Below, piece after piece: positions 42,978 to 52,228 of a stretch of DNA of 64,000 nucleotides. Source of the DNA: Luteimonas rhizosphaerae (GTDB lineage Bacteria > Pseudomonadota > Gammaproteobacteria > Xanthomonadales > Xanthomonadaceae); assembly GCF_002849595.1 (NCBI RefSeq), contig NZ_NRQR01000020.1:1-64000 (forward strand), read 5' to 3'. Under the pieces are notes generated by a model. That model was not told the origin of the DNA and did not search any database. It saw only the letters and a program-made list of their open reading frames with translations. Position numbers and translations under genes: made by a program. Within the stretch, counting starts at the first letter, position 1, and the number at the start of each line of letters is the position of its first letter.

Positions 42978-43892
42978 TCATGTCGCCGCAGGCGCCGGCG
43001 TCTGCAGGGTGCGCGCGAACAGCGCCAGCATCTTCGACCAGGCCTCGGCCGCCGCCGCTTCGTCGTAGCGCGGCGTCGTGTCGTTGTTGAAGCCGTGCTC
43101 GGTGCCGGCCGGCTGGAACAGCGTGTAGGTCACGTCCGCCGCGTGCAGCGCGGCCTCGTAATCCGGCCATTGCGCGTTGACGCGCGCATCGTTGGCGGCC
43201 AGCACGACCAGCAGTTCCGCCTCGATGGCCGGCACGTCCTCGAGCGGCGCTGCCGGGCCGTAGAACGGCGCGGCGGCGCGCAGCGACGGGACCTTCGCGG
43301 CGAGGTAGTTCGCCATGCCGCCGCCGTAGCAGAAGCCGACCACGCCGATGCGCCCGTTGCCGCCTTCGCGCGCCAGCAGCCACCCGGCCGCGGCGATGAA
43401 GTCCTGTCGTGCCTTGTCCTGGTCGAGCGTCGCGAACAGGGCGCGCGCCCGGTCTTCGTCGCCGGGATAGCCGCCCAGCGGGAACAGCGCATCCGGCGCG
43501 AACGCGCGGTAGCCCGCCAGCGCGATCCGCCGCGTCACGTCCTCGATGTGCGGGTTCAGACCGCGGTTCTCGTGCACCACCAGCACCAGCGGCAGCGGCC
43601 CGGTCGCATCCGCGGGCTGCGCCAGATATCCGCGCCCGCGGCCGTTGCCCGCGGGCGCGTCGAACGCCTCGTACGACGTGGCCAGGCGCGCATCGTCGGG
43701 TGCGATCTGCTGCGCCTGCGCGAACTGCGGCGTCAGCGCGGCCAGCAGTCCCGCCGCACCGGCGGCGCCGGCGACACGCGCAGCCCCGCTGAGGAATCCG
43801 CGCCGGTCGATCGCCCCGTGCACGTACTGGTCGAACAGCTCGAGCACGTCCGGATCGAAATCACGGGCGGTCTTGCGGGGCGGCTGCGACAT
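42978..43892 (-). CDS. Dienelactone hydrolase family protein, Tat-exported
   Basis: A 304-aa alpha/beta hydrolase. Residues 30-60 contain a twin-arginine motif and hydrophobic core (DRRGFLSG..., ending AQA), predicting Tat export. The nucleophile elbow GFCYGGG (Cys188) is the dienelactone-hydrolase version, with LVVHENRGLNPHIEDVTRR upstream and the acid/His (AANDARVNAQWP, EHGFNND) following. YghX-like; substrate unknown. Divergent from the TonB-dependent receptor gene. Confidence 0.9.
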   Translation of the reverse strand: MSQPPRKTARDFDPDVLELFDQYVHGAIDRRGFLSGAARVAGAAGAAGLLAALTPQFAQAQQIAPDDARLATSYEAFDAPAGNGRGRGYLAQPADATGPLPLVLVVHENRGLNPHIEDVTRRIALAGYRAFAPDALFPLGGYPGDEDRARALFATLDQDKARQDFIAAAGWLLAREGGNGRIGVVGFCYGGGMANYLAAKVPSLRAAAPFYGPAAPLEDVPAIEAELLVVLAANDARVNAQWPDYEAALHAADVTYTLFQPAGTEHGFNNDTTPRYDEAAAAEAWSKMLALFARTLQTPAPAAT

Positions 43893-44144
43893 GACGGACT
43901 CCGGTTGGCGACGACGGGACCCGCATCGTAGTCCGGTCCGCCCTCGCCTGCGCGCTGCGCGCCAGTGCGTGCCGATCCGAACGCCAGGCCAACGCAGCCC
44001 GCCTGTCACGACGCTGCTGCCGCACTGCAACAAAACCAACACCTTGCGTCGCTAGCCTCGGCGCCGCCTCCGGGCGCTTTCGCGATGGCGTGCATCGCCG
44101 CCATCACCTCGCACCACACGATCACGACCACTTGGGGAACCCGC

Positions 44145-46940
44145 ATGACGTACGACCTCCCGGCGCGCAGCACGCCCGGGCCGCGCCGCTGCCTGCTGAG
44201 CCGACGCATCCATCTCGCCCTGCTGGCCGGCGCCCTCGCCGCGCCGCTGCCCGTGCTCGCGCAGACCGCCGCCGAAGATGCGACGGTCCAGTCGCTGGAC
44301 GCGGTCACCGTGACCGGCAGCTACAGCCGCAGCCTCGAGCAGGCGGTCGATCTGAAGCGCGACAACGTCGGTTTCTCCGATTCCATCGTCGCCACCGACG
44401 TCGCCGATTTCCCCGAGCAGAACCTCGCCGAGGCGCTGCAGCGCATGCCAGGCGTCACCATCGAACGCAACAAGGGCCTGGGCTCGCGCGTCAACGTGCG
44501 CGGCCTGCCCTCCGACTACACGCATGTCTCGATCAACGATCTCGCCACAGCCTCGGGCAGCGGCGGCCGCGAAGTGGAATTCGACATTTTCGCGTCCGAG
44601 ATCATCCAGCAGGTCACCGTGCAGAAGTCGCCGACGGCGGCGGATGAGGAAGGCGGCATCGCCGGTTCGGTGAAGATCTCCACCGCGCGTCCGTTCGACT
44701 ACAACAGCCGCCAGCTGGTGGCCTCGGTCGAAGGTGCACACAACTCGATCTCCGAGGAGAACGACCCGAAGGTCTCGTTCCTCGCGTCCGACACCTGGGG
44801 CGACTGGGGCGCACTGGTGTCGTTCTCGAAGGCCAAGCGCACCAACCGCACCGACGCGACTTCGGGCATCAACTTCCGGCCGATGTCGCGCTTCCTCGGC
44901 GCCTCGGGCGTGCGCGGCGAGCAGGCCGAGGCCGTCATCGAGCGCGACACCGGCCGCCAGATCGGCGACCGCACCGATACCGCCGAATCGAACCTGATCG
45001 TGTTCCAGGACAAGGTCGGCGACCGCGTGTTCCTCAACGAGCAGGACAAGTGGGGCGCGACGGGCTCGCTGCAGTTCAAGCCCAGCAACGACTTCAGCCT
45101 GACCTTCGACGCGCTGGTCGGCGGCTACGATTCCAACGAGGACGAGTACGACGCGGCCGCCTATTCCGCGTCCAGCCGCAGCACGCTCGAGACCATCCAC
45201 GAGTACGACGACACCACGCTGGCCGAGCACGGCATCCTGGTGTTGCGCGACGTGTCCTACACCGCGACCCAGCACGAGTTCCTGAGCAAGGAACGCCGCA
45301 ACGAGACCGACTTCCGCCAGTACAGCGCGGCGCTCGACTGGCGCGGCGACACCTGGACCATCGACGCCCTGCTCGGCTACTCGGGCGCGAAGAAATCGCT
45401 GGACTACGCGAACCTCAAGCACGTCGCCTACGCGCCGTCGCGCACGCGCTGGAACGGGCCGAGCGGCGAAACGATCGCGAGCGCGTCGTCGAACGGCTTC
45501 GACATGTACGACTCGCCCGAGCGCTACCTGTTCGAGGCCTACGAGACCACGCTCGAGCAGATCAACGACGACAAGTACGCGGCCCAGGTCAACATCGCCA
45601 AGACCCTGGACCTGGCCTTCCTGCCGGCGCTGCGCGGCGTGCAGTTCGGCGCGCGCCACACCGACAAGTCCAAGGAACGCGAGTACGGCGAGGCCAAGAT
45701 CGGCGGCCCGTCGGCCGGCGACAACAGCTGGGTCAATACGCGCACCCTGGCCGACAGCCAGCTGCAGCCGATCGGCGACATCGTCCCCGGCGGCGCCTAT
45801 ACCGCGCGCGATCTCGACTGGCAGATGATCGGCAACGACTACGCGCGCGACACCTTCCGCTATGCCGGCTTCTCGACCCCGTTCGACGACAGCCAGTACT
45901 ACCGCGTCGACGAACAGGCGACCGCGCTGTACGCGATGACGGACATCGCGTTCGACCTTGGCCCCGTGCCGGTCGACATCAACGCGGGCGTGCGCTACGT
46001 CGACACCTCGGTGACGTCGTTCGGCTACCACCCGGTGCAGAACCCCGACGGCAGCACCGGCTACACCGACACGCCGATCTCGATGGACGGCAGCTACAGC
46101 GACGTGCTGCCGAGCATCAACCTCACCGCGGAACTGCGCGCGGGCCTGCTGTTGCGCGCCGCGGCCTCGGAGACGCTGATCCGCCCGGCGATGACCGACA
46201 TCGCCTACAAGCGCACCGCGAGCTGGAGCTCCTACCGCTTCACCGACGGCAATCCGGCGCTCAAGCCGACCTACGCCGACCAGTGGGAAGTCGGCCTCGA
46301 GCAGTATCTCGACAACGGCGGGCTGCTCGCGGCGTCGTATTTCCGCAAGAAGATCGACGGCGTGGTCATCAACGCGCTGACCGGCGTGGTCGAGGACGTC
46401 CCCGTCTACAACGCCAATGGCACGCTCAACGGCATCTTCGATTTCGACGTCTACCAGCCGGTCAATGCGGCGGGTTCGTACGAGGTCGACGGCGTCGAGC
46501 TCATCGCGCAGCTGCCGCTGACGATGCTGCACCCGGTGCTCGAAGGCTTCGGCATCAACGCCAACTACACGATGCTCGACAGCTCGCTGGCCGGCGAGTC
46601 GGATCTCGGCATCCAGACGCCGATGCCGGGCCTGGCCGAGAAGACCTGGAACCTGACCGCGTACTACGAGAACGACCGCTTCGACGCCCGCGTGTCCTAC
46701 AACCACAAGAGCGAGTACGTCGAGTCGATCGGTTACAACATGTATCCGATCTATCGCGATGCCTACGGCCAGCTCGACGTCTCGATCGGCCTGCGCCTGG
46801 CCGAGAACCTCAAGCTGAGTCTCAAGGGCATCAACATGACCGACGAGGCGACGACCGGCTACACGATGGACCCGTCGTTCCCGACGATGTACGAACTGTC
46901 GGGCCGCCGGATCTCGCTGGGGCTGCGCGCGGATTTCTGA
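44145..46940 (+). CDS. TonB-dependent receptor
   Basis: A 931-aa outer-membrane transporter: signal peptide about 1-42 (ending VLAQ), TonB-box-like LDAVTVTGSYSRS, plug domain about 65-180 (NLAEALQRMPGVTIERNKG, VNVRGLPSDYTHVSIN), then a 22-stranded barrel ending in the C-terminal aromatic of LGLRADF. Length and plug sequence resemble the large Xanthomonad TBDT group often tied to plant-polysaccharide uptake. Substrate not identifiable; no adjacent regulator. Followed by an intrinsic terminator. Confidence 0.93.
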   Translation: MTYDLPARSTPGPRRCLLSRRIHLALLAGALAAPLPVLAQTAAEDATVQSLDAVTVTGSYSRSLEQAVDLKRDNVGFSDSIVATDVADFPEQNLAEALQRMPGVTIERNKGLGSRVNVRGLPSDYTHVSINDLATASGSGGREVEFDIFASEIIQQVTVQKSPTAADEEGGIAGSVKISTARPFDYNSRQLVASVEGAHNSISEENDPKVSFLASDTWGDWGALVSFSKAKRTNRTDATSGINFRPMSRFLGASGVRGEQAEAVIERDTGRQIGDRTDTAESNLIVFQDKVGDRVFLNEQDKWGATGSLQFKPSNDFSLTFDALVGGYDSNEDEYDAAAYSASSRSTLETIHEYDDTTLAEHGILVLRDVSYTATQHEFLSKERRNETDFRQYSAALDWRGDTWTIDALLGYSGAKKSLDYANLKHVAYAPSRTRWNGPSGETIASASSNGFDMYDSPERYLFEAYETTLEQINDDKYAAQVNIAKTLDLAFLPALRGVQFGARHTDKSKEREYGEAKIGGPSAGDNSWVNTRTLADSQLQPIGDIVPGGAYTARDLDWQMIGNDYARDTFRYAGFSTPFDDSQYYRVDEQATALYAMTDIAFDLGPVPVDINAGVRYVDTSVTSFGYHPVQNPDGSTGYTDTPISMDGSYSDVLPSINLTAELRAGLLLRAAASETLIRPAMTDIAYKRTASWSSYRFTDGNPALKPTYADQWEVGLEQYLDNGGLLAASYFRKKIDGVVINALTGVVEDVPVYNANGTLNGIFDFDVYQPVNAAGSYEVDGVELIAQLPLTMLHPVLEGFGINANYTMLDSSLAGESDLGIQTPMPGLAEKTWNLTAYYENDRFDARVSYNHKSEYVESIGYNMYPIYRDAYGQLDVSIGLRLAENLKLSLKGINMTDEATTGYTMDPSFPTMYELSGRRISLGLRADF

Positions 46941-46969
46941 TCGCCCGCTGCAACGCGATGTGACAGGCG

Positions 46970-46998
46970 AAAGGCCAGCGCTTCCGCGCTGGCCTTTT
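46970..46998 (+). terminator. Intrinsic terminator after the TonB-dependent receptor gene
   Basis: Stem AAAGGCCAGCGC (46970-46981), loop TTCC, GCGCTGGCCTTTT (46986-46998), followed by GTTTTT. It starts 30 bases downstream of the receptor stop. Confidence 0.92.
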
Positions 46999-47097
46999 GT
47001 TTTTCGTCTGCCCTCAGGTTCCGTATGAGCGCCCCCCTTTTCAGTGCGTCTACCGGTTCCGTCCTACCCAGCCGGTCAAGATCGTGGCATCCGCTCC

Positions 47098-47162
47098 TGT
47101 AGGAGCGCGCCCGCGATGGGCGTTTCTCGGCATGCCCGGTCGCGCGCGAGCGCGCTCCTACA
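47098..47162. repeat. REP-like palindrome (TGTAGGAGCGCGC type)
   Basis: Perfect 13-bp arms TGTAGGAGCGCGC (47098-47110) and GCGCGCTCCTACA (47150-47162) around a 39-base interior. This GTAGGAGCGCGC signature is typical of repetitive extragenic palindromes in Xanthomonadaceae and Pseudomonads. Shares CGGTCGCGCGCGAGCGCG with the element at 42420. Confidence 0.75.
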
Positions 47163-47193
47163 TGGCGCCGATCCATTTTCTTCGCCGAACGGC

Positions 47194-48120
47194 TCAGCCC
47201 TGCGCCAGCACGAAATCCAGCGCCGCACGGATCGCGGCGACCTGGGCGTCGTCGCACTGTGCCGGCGTCGCGCGGGGACTGTCGGGATAGACCTCGGTCG
47301 TCGTCACGTAGTCGGCGCCGGAAATGCCGGCGCACAGGCCGAGTTGCTTGACCGGATATTCGATGACGCCGGGCGCGACGACCGGCGAGCCGATCATCAG
47401 GCCTCGCGCATCGGCCGGGGCGATATGCGTCACCGCCGCGACGGCCGCGATGATCGCCTGCTGGAACGCGGGCCGGGGATTTTCACTGTCGTCGACGAGA
47501 TAGAAACCGTCCGGGATCCCGCCGGGCTCGAATGCGACGCCATCGCGCGCCGCCAGCGCCGGGCGGAATTCGGATTCGTCGCTGTCGGTGGTCTCGTGCA
47601 GGTCCACGTGCACTCGCACGCGGTGCCGCAACGGCGCGACCAGCCGCATCAGCGCGACGGATTCCGGCGCCGGGCTGCCGTCGCGGAAGGCGCGGTTGGG
47701 ATCGACCGCATCGGGATTCCAGCGCTGCACGCGCTCGTAGCCCCAGGGACTGATGCACGGCGCGACCAGCAGGTTGAGCCTGCCGGCATAGTCGCCGGCA
47801 TGGCGGTCGACGAACTGCAGCGCACCGCGCACGCCGCTGGTCTCGTAGCCGTGGACGCCGCCGGTCACCAGCGCGCAGGGCAGCGCGTCATCCCAGTCGC
47901 GGCTGCGGATCGCGAACAGGGGATAGACATCCGGCGCGTACTGCAGCTGCCCGTACTCGATCACGTCGAAGCGCGTGCGCAGCGCGTCGACGACCGGCAC
48001 CACGTCGTCGGCGTACCGGCGGCTGCGGACCTGGCGGTTGCGCCACTGGTCGCGCTCGGCATCGCCCCAGGGCACACCCGGCGTGCCGATGGGATAGCGG
48101 GCATCGGGAGAGGTCTTCAT
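47194..48120 (-). CDS. M14 family zinc carboxypeptidase-like protein
   Basis: A 308-aa M14 metallocarboxypeptidase: GGVHGYETSG holds the first zinc pair (His90, Glu93), ISPWGYERVQRWNPDAVDPNRAF the substrate-binding region, and DLHETTDSDESEF the third ligand (HVDLHE). No signal peptide, so cytoplasmic. The family includes succinylglutamate desuccinylase-like and amidated-peptide-cleaving enzymes; the substrate is undefined here. Convergent with the TonB-dependent receptor gene. Confidence 0.88.
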   Translation of the reverse strand: MKTSPDARYPIGTPGVPWGDAERDQWRNRQVRSRRYADDVVPVVDALRTRFDVIEYGQLQYAPDVYPLFAIRSRDWDDALPCALVTGGVHGYETSGVRGALQFVDRHAGDYAGRLNLLVAPCISPWGYERVQRWNPDAVDPNRAFRDGSPAPESVALMRLVAPLRHRVRVHVDLHETTDSDESEFRPALAARDGVAFEPGGIPDGFYLVDDSENPRPAFQQAIIAAVAAVTHIAPADARGLMIGSPVVAPGVIEYPVKQLGLCAGISGADYVTTTEVYPDSPRATPAQCDDAQVAAIRAALDFVLAQG

Positions 48121-48285
48121 GGGGCGCTCCAGCAGGCGGAAAGCGGCGCACTCTAGCAGCCCGCCCCGCGAGGCCCGGTCAACCGGGCGCCTGCGGGCCG
48201 TCGTGCACATTGCCTGTCACCGCATGCCGCGACGATGATGCGCCCCCAGCCGGTCTGGCAGCCCGCCGCCTCGACAGGAGCGCCC

Positions 48286-49068
48286 ATGCACCACCTCCGC
48301 ACCGCAGCCAGATTGCTGCTGATGCTGCTCGCCAGCCTCGTGCTGATGCCGCCGCAGTGGTGGCTGATGCGGGTCGCCGCCGGACGCCCGGTCACCGTGC
48401 TGCCGCGGCTGTGGTTCGCGAGCCTGCGGCACGCGCTGGGCATCCGCGTCGAGGTCGTCGGCACGCCGCGGCGCGGCGGCGGCACGCTGTTCGTGTCCAA
48501 CCACGTGTCGCATTTCGACATCCCGGTGCTCGGCAGCCTGCTGCAGGCGCGCTTCATCGCCAAGGACGACATGGCGCGCTGGCCCGGCATGCCGGCCATC
48601 GGGGCGCTGGGGCGCACGCTGTTCGTCAGCCGTCGCCGGCGCGATGCGGCTGCCGTGGCCGCGGCCGTCGCCGCGCAGCTGCGGCCGGGCGACGACGTGG
48701 TGCTGTTCGCGGAAGGCACGACGTCGTCCGGCGTGCAGGTCGCGCCATTCAAGTCGAGCCTGTTCGCGCTGTTCCTTGACCCGCGCGCCGGCGGCGCCTG
48801 GACACTGCAGCCGGTGACGTTGGCGATCCTCGCCGTCGATGGCCGGCCGCTGGCCGACGGCGGCGCGCGCGATGCCTACGCGTTCCACGGCGACATGGAC
48901 GCGGGCGCGCACGTGCGGCGCTTCCTGCAGCTCTCCGGTGCGCGGGTGCGCGTGACCTTCCACGCACCGATCGCGCTGGACGACGACCTCGACCGCAAGT
49001 CGCTGGCCACGCGCGTGCACGCGATCGTGGCGTCGGGGCTCGGGCCCCACGCGTCACGCGCCGGCTGA
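48286..49068 (+). CDS. Lysophospholipid acyltransferase (PlsC-like)
   Basis: A 260-aa membrane-associated acyltransferase with an N-terminal hydrophobic helix (residues 7-25). It has the acyltransferase motif NHVSHFD (His73, Asp78), the FAEGTTSSG substrate motif, and LQPVTLAI near the C-terminus. Expected to acylate lysophosphatidate or a related lyso lipid. Start at MHHLRT after an AGGAG ribosome site; an in-frame upstream ATG at 48235 is less likely. Confidence 0.9.
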   Translation: MHHLRTAARLLLMLLASLVLMPPQWWLMRVAAGRPVTVLPRLWFASLRHALGIRVEVVGTPRRGGGTLFVSNHVSHFDIPVLGSLLQARFIAKDDMARWPGMPAIGALGRTLFVSRRRRDAAAVAAAVAAQLRPGDDVVLFAEGTTSSGVQVAPFKSSLFALFLDPRAGGAWTLQPVTLAILAVDGRPLADGGARDAYAFHGDMDAGAHVRRFLQLSGARVRVTFHAPIALDDDLDRKSLATRVHAIVASGLGPHASRAG

Positions 49069-49206
49069 CCCGGCGCGCAGGTCGCGCACGCGGCGTCCGG
49101 CACGGGCCGGATCCGCGGGAGCGCGGCGTCGCGCATGCCCGCCAGCGCGGCGCGGCGCCGATCGTCGCGACATGACCCCGGCCGCGGCATCGGTCCACAA
49201 TGGGCC

Positions 49207-51024
49207 ATGGATCCCGTTCCCGGCCTCGACCTCAGCCTGCCGCCGTTCGATCTGCTCGATGCCGCCGGTCGCGCGCGGCTGCAGGCCAGCGTCGACATGG
49301 CGTTCCATGCCGCCGGCACCTCGCTGATCGAAGCCGGCCAGCCCTCGCCGCACGCGTTCGTGGTGCTCAAGGGACTGGTGCACGCGCACGCGCTGGATCA
49401 CGGCGAAGAGCGCCGCTTCGCCGACTACGGCCCCGGCGACGTGTTCGGCGCCTGGGCGGTCATGGTCGGCCGCGCGCGGCTGAGTTACCGCGCCGGCAGC
49501 GACGTGCTGTGCTTCCTGATTCCGGCCGACGTGTTCCGCCGGCTGCTGGCCGACAACCCGCGCTTCGCCGCGTACTTCAACGAAGGCCTGGCAGTAAAGG
49601 GCCAGCTGGCCGCCGACAACAACGAGCACCGCGAATCGGCCGAGCTGCTGGTCACCCGCGTCGGCGAGGCCCAGCCCGCGCCCGCCGAACGCGTGCCGGC
49701 GACGACGACGATCGCCGAGGCCGGCGCCCGCCTGCGCGACCGTCGCGTCGATTGCCTGCTGGTCGACGATCCGGCCCACGAGGCGCCCGGCATCGTCACC
49801 CGCACCGACCTGCTGGATGCGCTGACCCTGGCCCGGTTGCCGCTGGAGAGCGCCGTCGGCCCGCTCGCGCACCGCCCGCTGATCCGTGTCGGCACCGGCG
49901 ACATGCTGTTCCAGGCACTGGTGGCGATGACCGAGCGGCATGTCGAGCGCGTCGTCGTCGACGACGACGGCACGATCACCGGCACCCTGGGCATGGCCGA
50001 AGTGCTGTCGCAGTTCGCCAGCCACTCGCACCTGATCAGCCTGCGCCTGGCGCGTGCGCGCACGCGCGAGGACATCGCCGCGGCCGCGTCCGGCATGACC
50101 GGCCTGGTGCGCAGCCTGCACGCGCACGGCGCGCGCATTCCCTATCTCGGCGATCTGGTCAGCGCGCTCAACAGCCGCATCATGGGCCAGCTGTTCGCCC
50201 TGCTCGTGCCGGCGGAATTCCACGACCGCATCTGCCTGCTGGTCATGGGCAGCGAAGGCCGGCGCGAACAGTTGCTCAAGACCGACCAGGACAATGCCAT
50301 CGTCGTCGCCGACGATCTGGACTGGCCCGATCTGGACGCGGCGATGGCCGCCTTCAGCGAGGCGCTGGCCGAGGTCGGGTATCCACCCTGTCCGGGCCGG
50401 GTCATGGTCGACAATCCGCACTGGCGCATGACCGCCGCGCAGTGGCATGCGCGCACCGAGCACTGGCGCCAGCACTACGGCGGCGACGCCGCGCTCGACC
50501 TGTCGATCGCGCTCGATGCGCGCCCCGTCGCCGGCAATCCCGCGCTGTTCGCGCCGGTCAAGGCCAGCCTGATGGCGATGGGCGGCGACGAGATCCTGCT
50601 GCACCACCTGGCGCGGGCGGCGCTGCAGTTCGGCCCGCCGCTGACCTTTTTCGGCCGCATGCGCAGCGAGGCCGAGGGCACCGACCTCAAGAAGAGCGGC
50701 ATCTTCCCGGTGGTGCACGGCCTGCGCTGCCTGGCGCTGCGCCGCGGCATTCCCGCCACCGGCAGCGTGGCGCGCTGCGAGGCGCTGGCGCGCGCCGGCG
50801 AGCTGTCCGAGGCGCTGGGCCGCGACCTGCCGCAGGCGCTGCACGTGTTCCAGCGCATGCGCCTCGATGCGCAGCTCGCCGCGCTGGATGCCGGCAAGCC
50901 GGTCGACAGCCACGTCGACGCCGGCCGGCTGCGGCGGCTGGATCGCGAGCTGCTGCGCGATGCCCTGCACGTGGTCAAGGAATTCCGCGAGCACATCCGC
51001 CGCAGTTTCCACGTCACCGACTGA
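49207..51024 (+). CDS. Cyclic-nucleotide-binding, CBS and DUF294 nucleotidyltransferase-like protein
   Basis: A 605-aa cytoplasmic regulator-like protein: an N-terminal cNMP-binding barrel (about 20-130), two CBS repeats (about 160-290; VRTDLLDAL-type and RVVVDDDGTITGTL), a DUF294 putative nucleotidyltransferase domain about 300-460 (MGSEGRREQLLKTDQDNAIV), and a helical DUF294_C substrate-binding domain to the end. This architecture is that of GlnD-like uridylyltransferase relatives. It overlaps the next gene by one base (TGATG), consistent with co-translation with the exonuclease. Confidence 0.92.
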   Translation: MDPVPGLDLSLPPFDLLDAAGRARLQASVDMAFHAAGTSLIEAGQPSPHAFVVLKGLVHAHALDHGEERRFADYGPGDVFGAWAVMVGRARLSYRAGSDVLCFLIPADVFRRLLADNPRFAAYFNEGLAVKGQLAADNNEHRESAELLVTRVGEAQPAPAERVPATTTIAEAGARLRDRRVDCLLVDDPAHEAPGIVTRTDLLDALTLARLPLESAVGPLAHRPLIRVGTGDMLFQALVAMTERHVERVVVDDDGTITGTLGMAEVLSQFASHSHLISLRLARARTREDIAAAASGMTGLVRSLHAHGARIPYLGDLVSALNSRIMGQLFALLVPAEFHDRICLLVMGSEGRREQLLKTDQDNAIVVADDLDWPDLDAAMAAFSEALAEVGYPPCPGRVMVDNPHWRMTAAQWHARTEHWRQHYGGDAALDLSIALDARPVAGNPALFAPVKASLMAMGGDEILLHHLARAALQFGPPLTFFGRMRSEAEGTDLKKSGIFPVVHGLRCLALRRGIPATGSVARCEALARAGELSEALGRDLPQALHVFQRMRLDAQLAALDAGKPVDSHVDAGRLRRLDRELLRDALHVVKEFREHIRRSFHVTD

Positions 51025-51632
51025 TGCACGCACTGCAACGCTGGTGGCTGCGGCAACGGCACGGCGCAGGCCCCTGGCAGGCGCTGCTGGCGGCGCCGCC
51101 AGCCGACGAGTGGGTCAGCCTGGATCTCGAAACCACCGGGCTGGATCCGCGCGAAGACCACATCCTCAGCCTCGCCGCGGTGCCGGTGCGCGACGGCCGC
51201 GCGGTGCTCTCCGAACGCTTCGAGCGCCGCATCCGTCCCGACCGCGTGTTCGGCATCGAGTCGATCCGCCACCACCACATCCTGCCCGGCGAAGCGGCCG
51301 ATGGCGGCGCAGTGACGCCGGCGGTGCGCGAGTTCCTGGCGTGGCTCGGCAGCCGGTCGCTGCTCGGCTACCACCTGCAGTTCGACGCGGCGATGCTGGC
51401 GCCGCACGTGCGCGCGATCACCGGCTTCGCATTGCCGAACCGGCGCGTGGAGCTGGCCGATGCCTTCGCCTCGCGTGCGCGCCGGGCGCGCCCTGACGTG
51501 CCGCCGAACCTCGCCTTCGAGCACATCGCCGACGCCCTCGGCGTGCCCGTGCTGGGCCGCCACAGCGCGCTCGGCGATGCGACGACGGTCGCGCTGTGCT
51601 GGCTGGCGTTGCAGCGTCTGGCGCCGCGCTGA
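51024..51632 (+). CDS. DnaQ-like 3'-5' exonuclease
   Basis: A 202-aa DEDDh exonuclease: DLETTGLDP (Asp34, Glu36; motif I), GYHLQFDAAML (motif II Asp) and GRHSALGDATTVA (motif III with His and Asp). Stand-alone, without polymerase domain, as in the DnaQ-like proteins paired with DUF294 proteins in many proteobacteria. The TGATG junction with the preceding gene implies an operon in which the two act together. Confidence 0.9.
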   Translation: MHALQRWWLRQRHGAGPWQALLAAPPADEWVSLDLETTGLDPREDHILSLAAVPVRDGRAVLSERFERRIRPDRVFGIESIRHHHILPGEAADGGAVTPAVREFLAWLGSRSLLGYHLQFDAAMLAPHVRAITGFALPNRRVELADAFASRARRARPDVPPNLAFEHIADALGVPVLGRHSALGDATTVALCWLALQRLAPR

Positions 51633-51644
51633 CGCGGCGCGCGG

Positions 51645-52162
51645 CTACGCCGCCAGGAGGTCGTCGGCGATGCGCTGCAGCCGCCGGGTCTCGCGGTCGA
51701 TGCTCATGCCCATCGTCGCATCGCCGCGCGCCATCACCGCACGGTGGTGGGCGATCGCCGCGTCGATGTCATGCCAGACCACGCGCATGCCGTTGGCCTG
51801 CTCGTAGGACTCGACACGCGGCGCGTCCGGCTCGGCATCGATCGCGCAGAGATGGGCGAAGGGCTGCAGGTGCATCGCGTCGTAACCGCCCCGATCGGGC
51901 GGGCGTCGTCGACGCGGCTGAAAGCCGACAGCACGCGCACATCGCGCGCGCCCGATTCTTCCTGCCGTTCGCACAGACGCGCGCCTTCCCGCGTTGCGCC
52001 TGCCTCGACGCCGCCGCCCGGCGGGCTGTCGTCGTCGCACGCGGTGTGGAGCAGCAGCATCCCGCGGCCGCGCAGCACGATGTCGCGCGCGGCCCGCCGC
52101 TCGAGCACGGCGGCGGGCTGCGCGGGACAACGCGGATGGACGGGATCGAACAGCAGGCGCAC
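51645..52162 (-). pseudogene. NUDIX hydrolase with frameshift and degenerate Nudix box
   Basis: N-terminal frame from ATG 52162 (MRLLFDPVHPR, RDIVLRG) reaches a Nudix box GGGVEAGATREGARLCERQEESGA, given in parts: GGGVEAG, ATREGAR, LCERQEESGA. Compared with GX5EX7REUXEEXGU, the first Glu is Ala and the first residue of REUxEE is Cys. At about 51885-51900 the homologous sequence switches frame to GGYDAMHLQPFAHLCAIDAEPD and continues to a stop at 51645 (MGMSIDRETRRLQRI). The single-base indel is in a run of four G. Together these make it a likely pseudogene. Confidence 0.8.
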
Positions 52163-52228
52163 GGCGGACCGGACGCGGAACGGCGCGGCATGATCCCGCG
52201 TCGCGCCACCGGTCGCCGTCGCCGCGCG

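Noticed and set aside
44052-46706. 884-codon frame antisense to the TonB-dependent receptor
   Set aside because: Val/Arg/Asp-rich shadow; the sense frame has a full receptor with plug and barrel.
49960-49980. GTCGTCGTCGACGACGACGG palindrome
   Set aside because: Lies inside the DUF294 coding region and encodes a run of Val/Asp; likely codon-driven.
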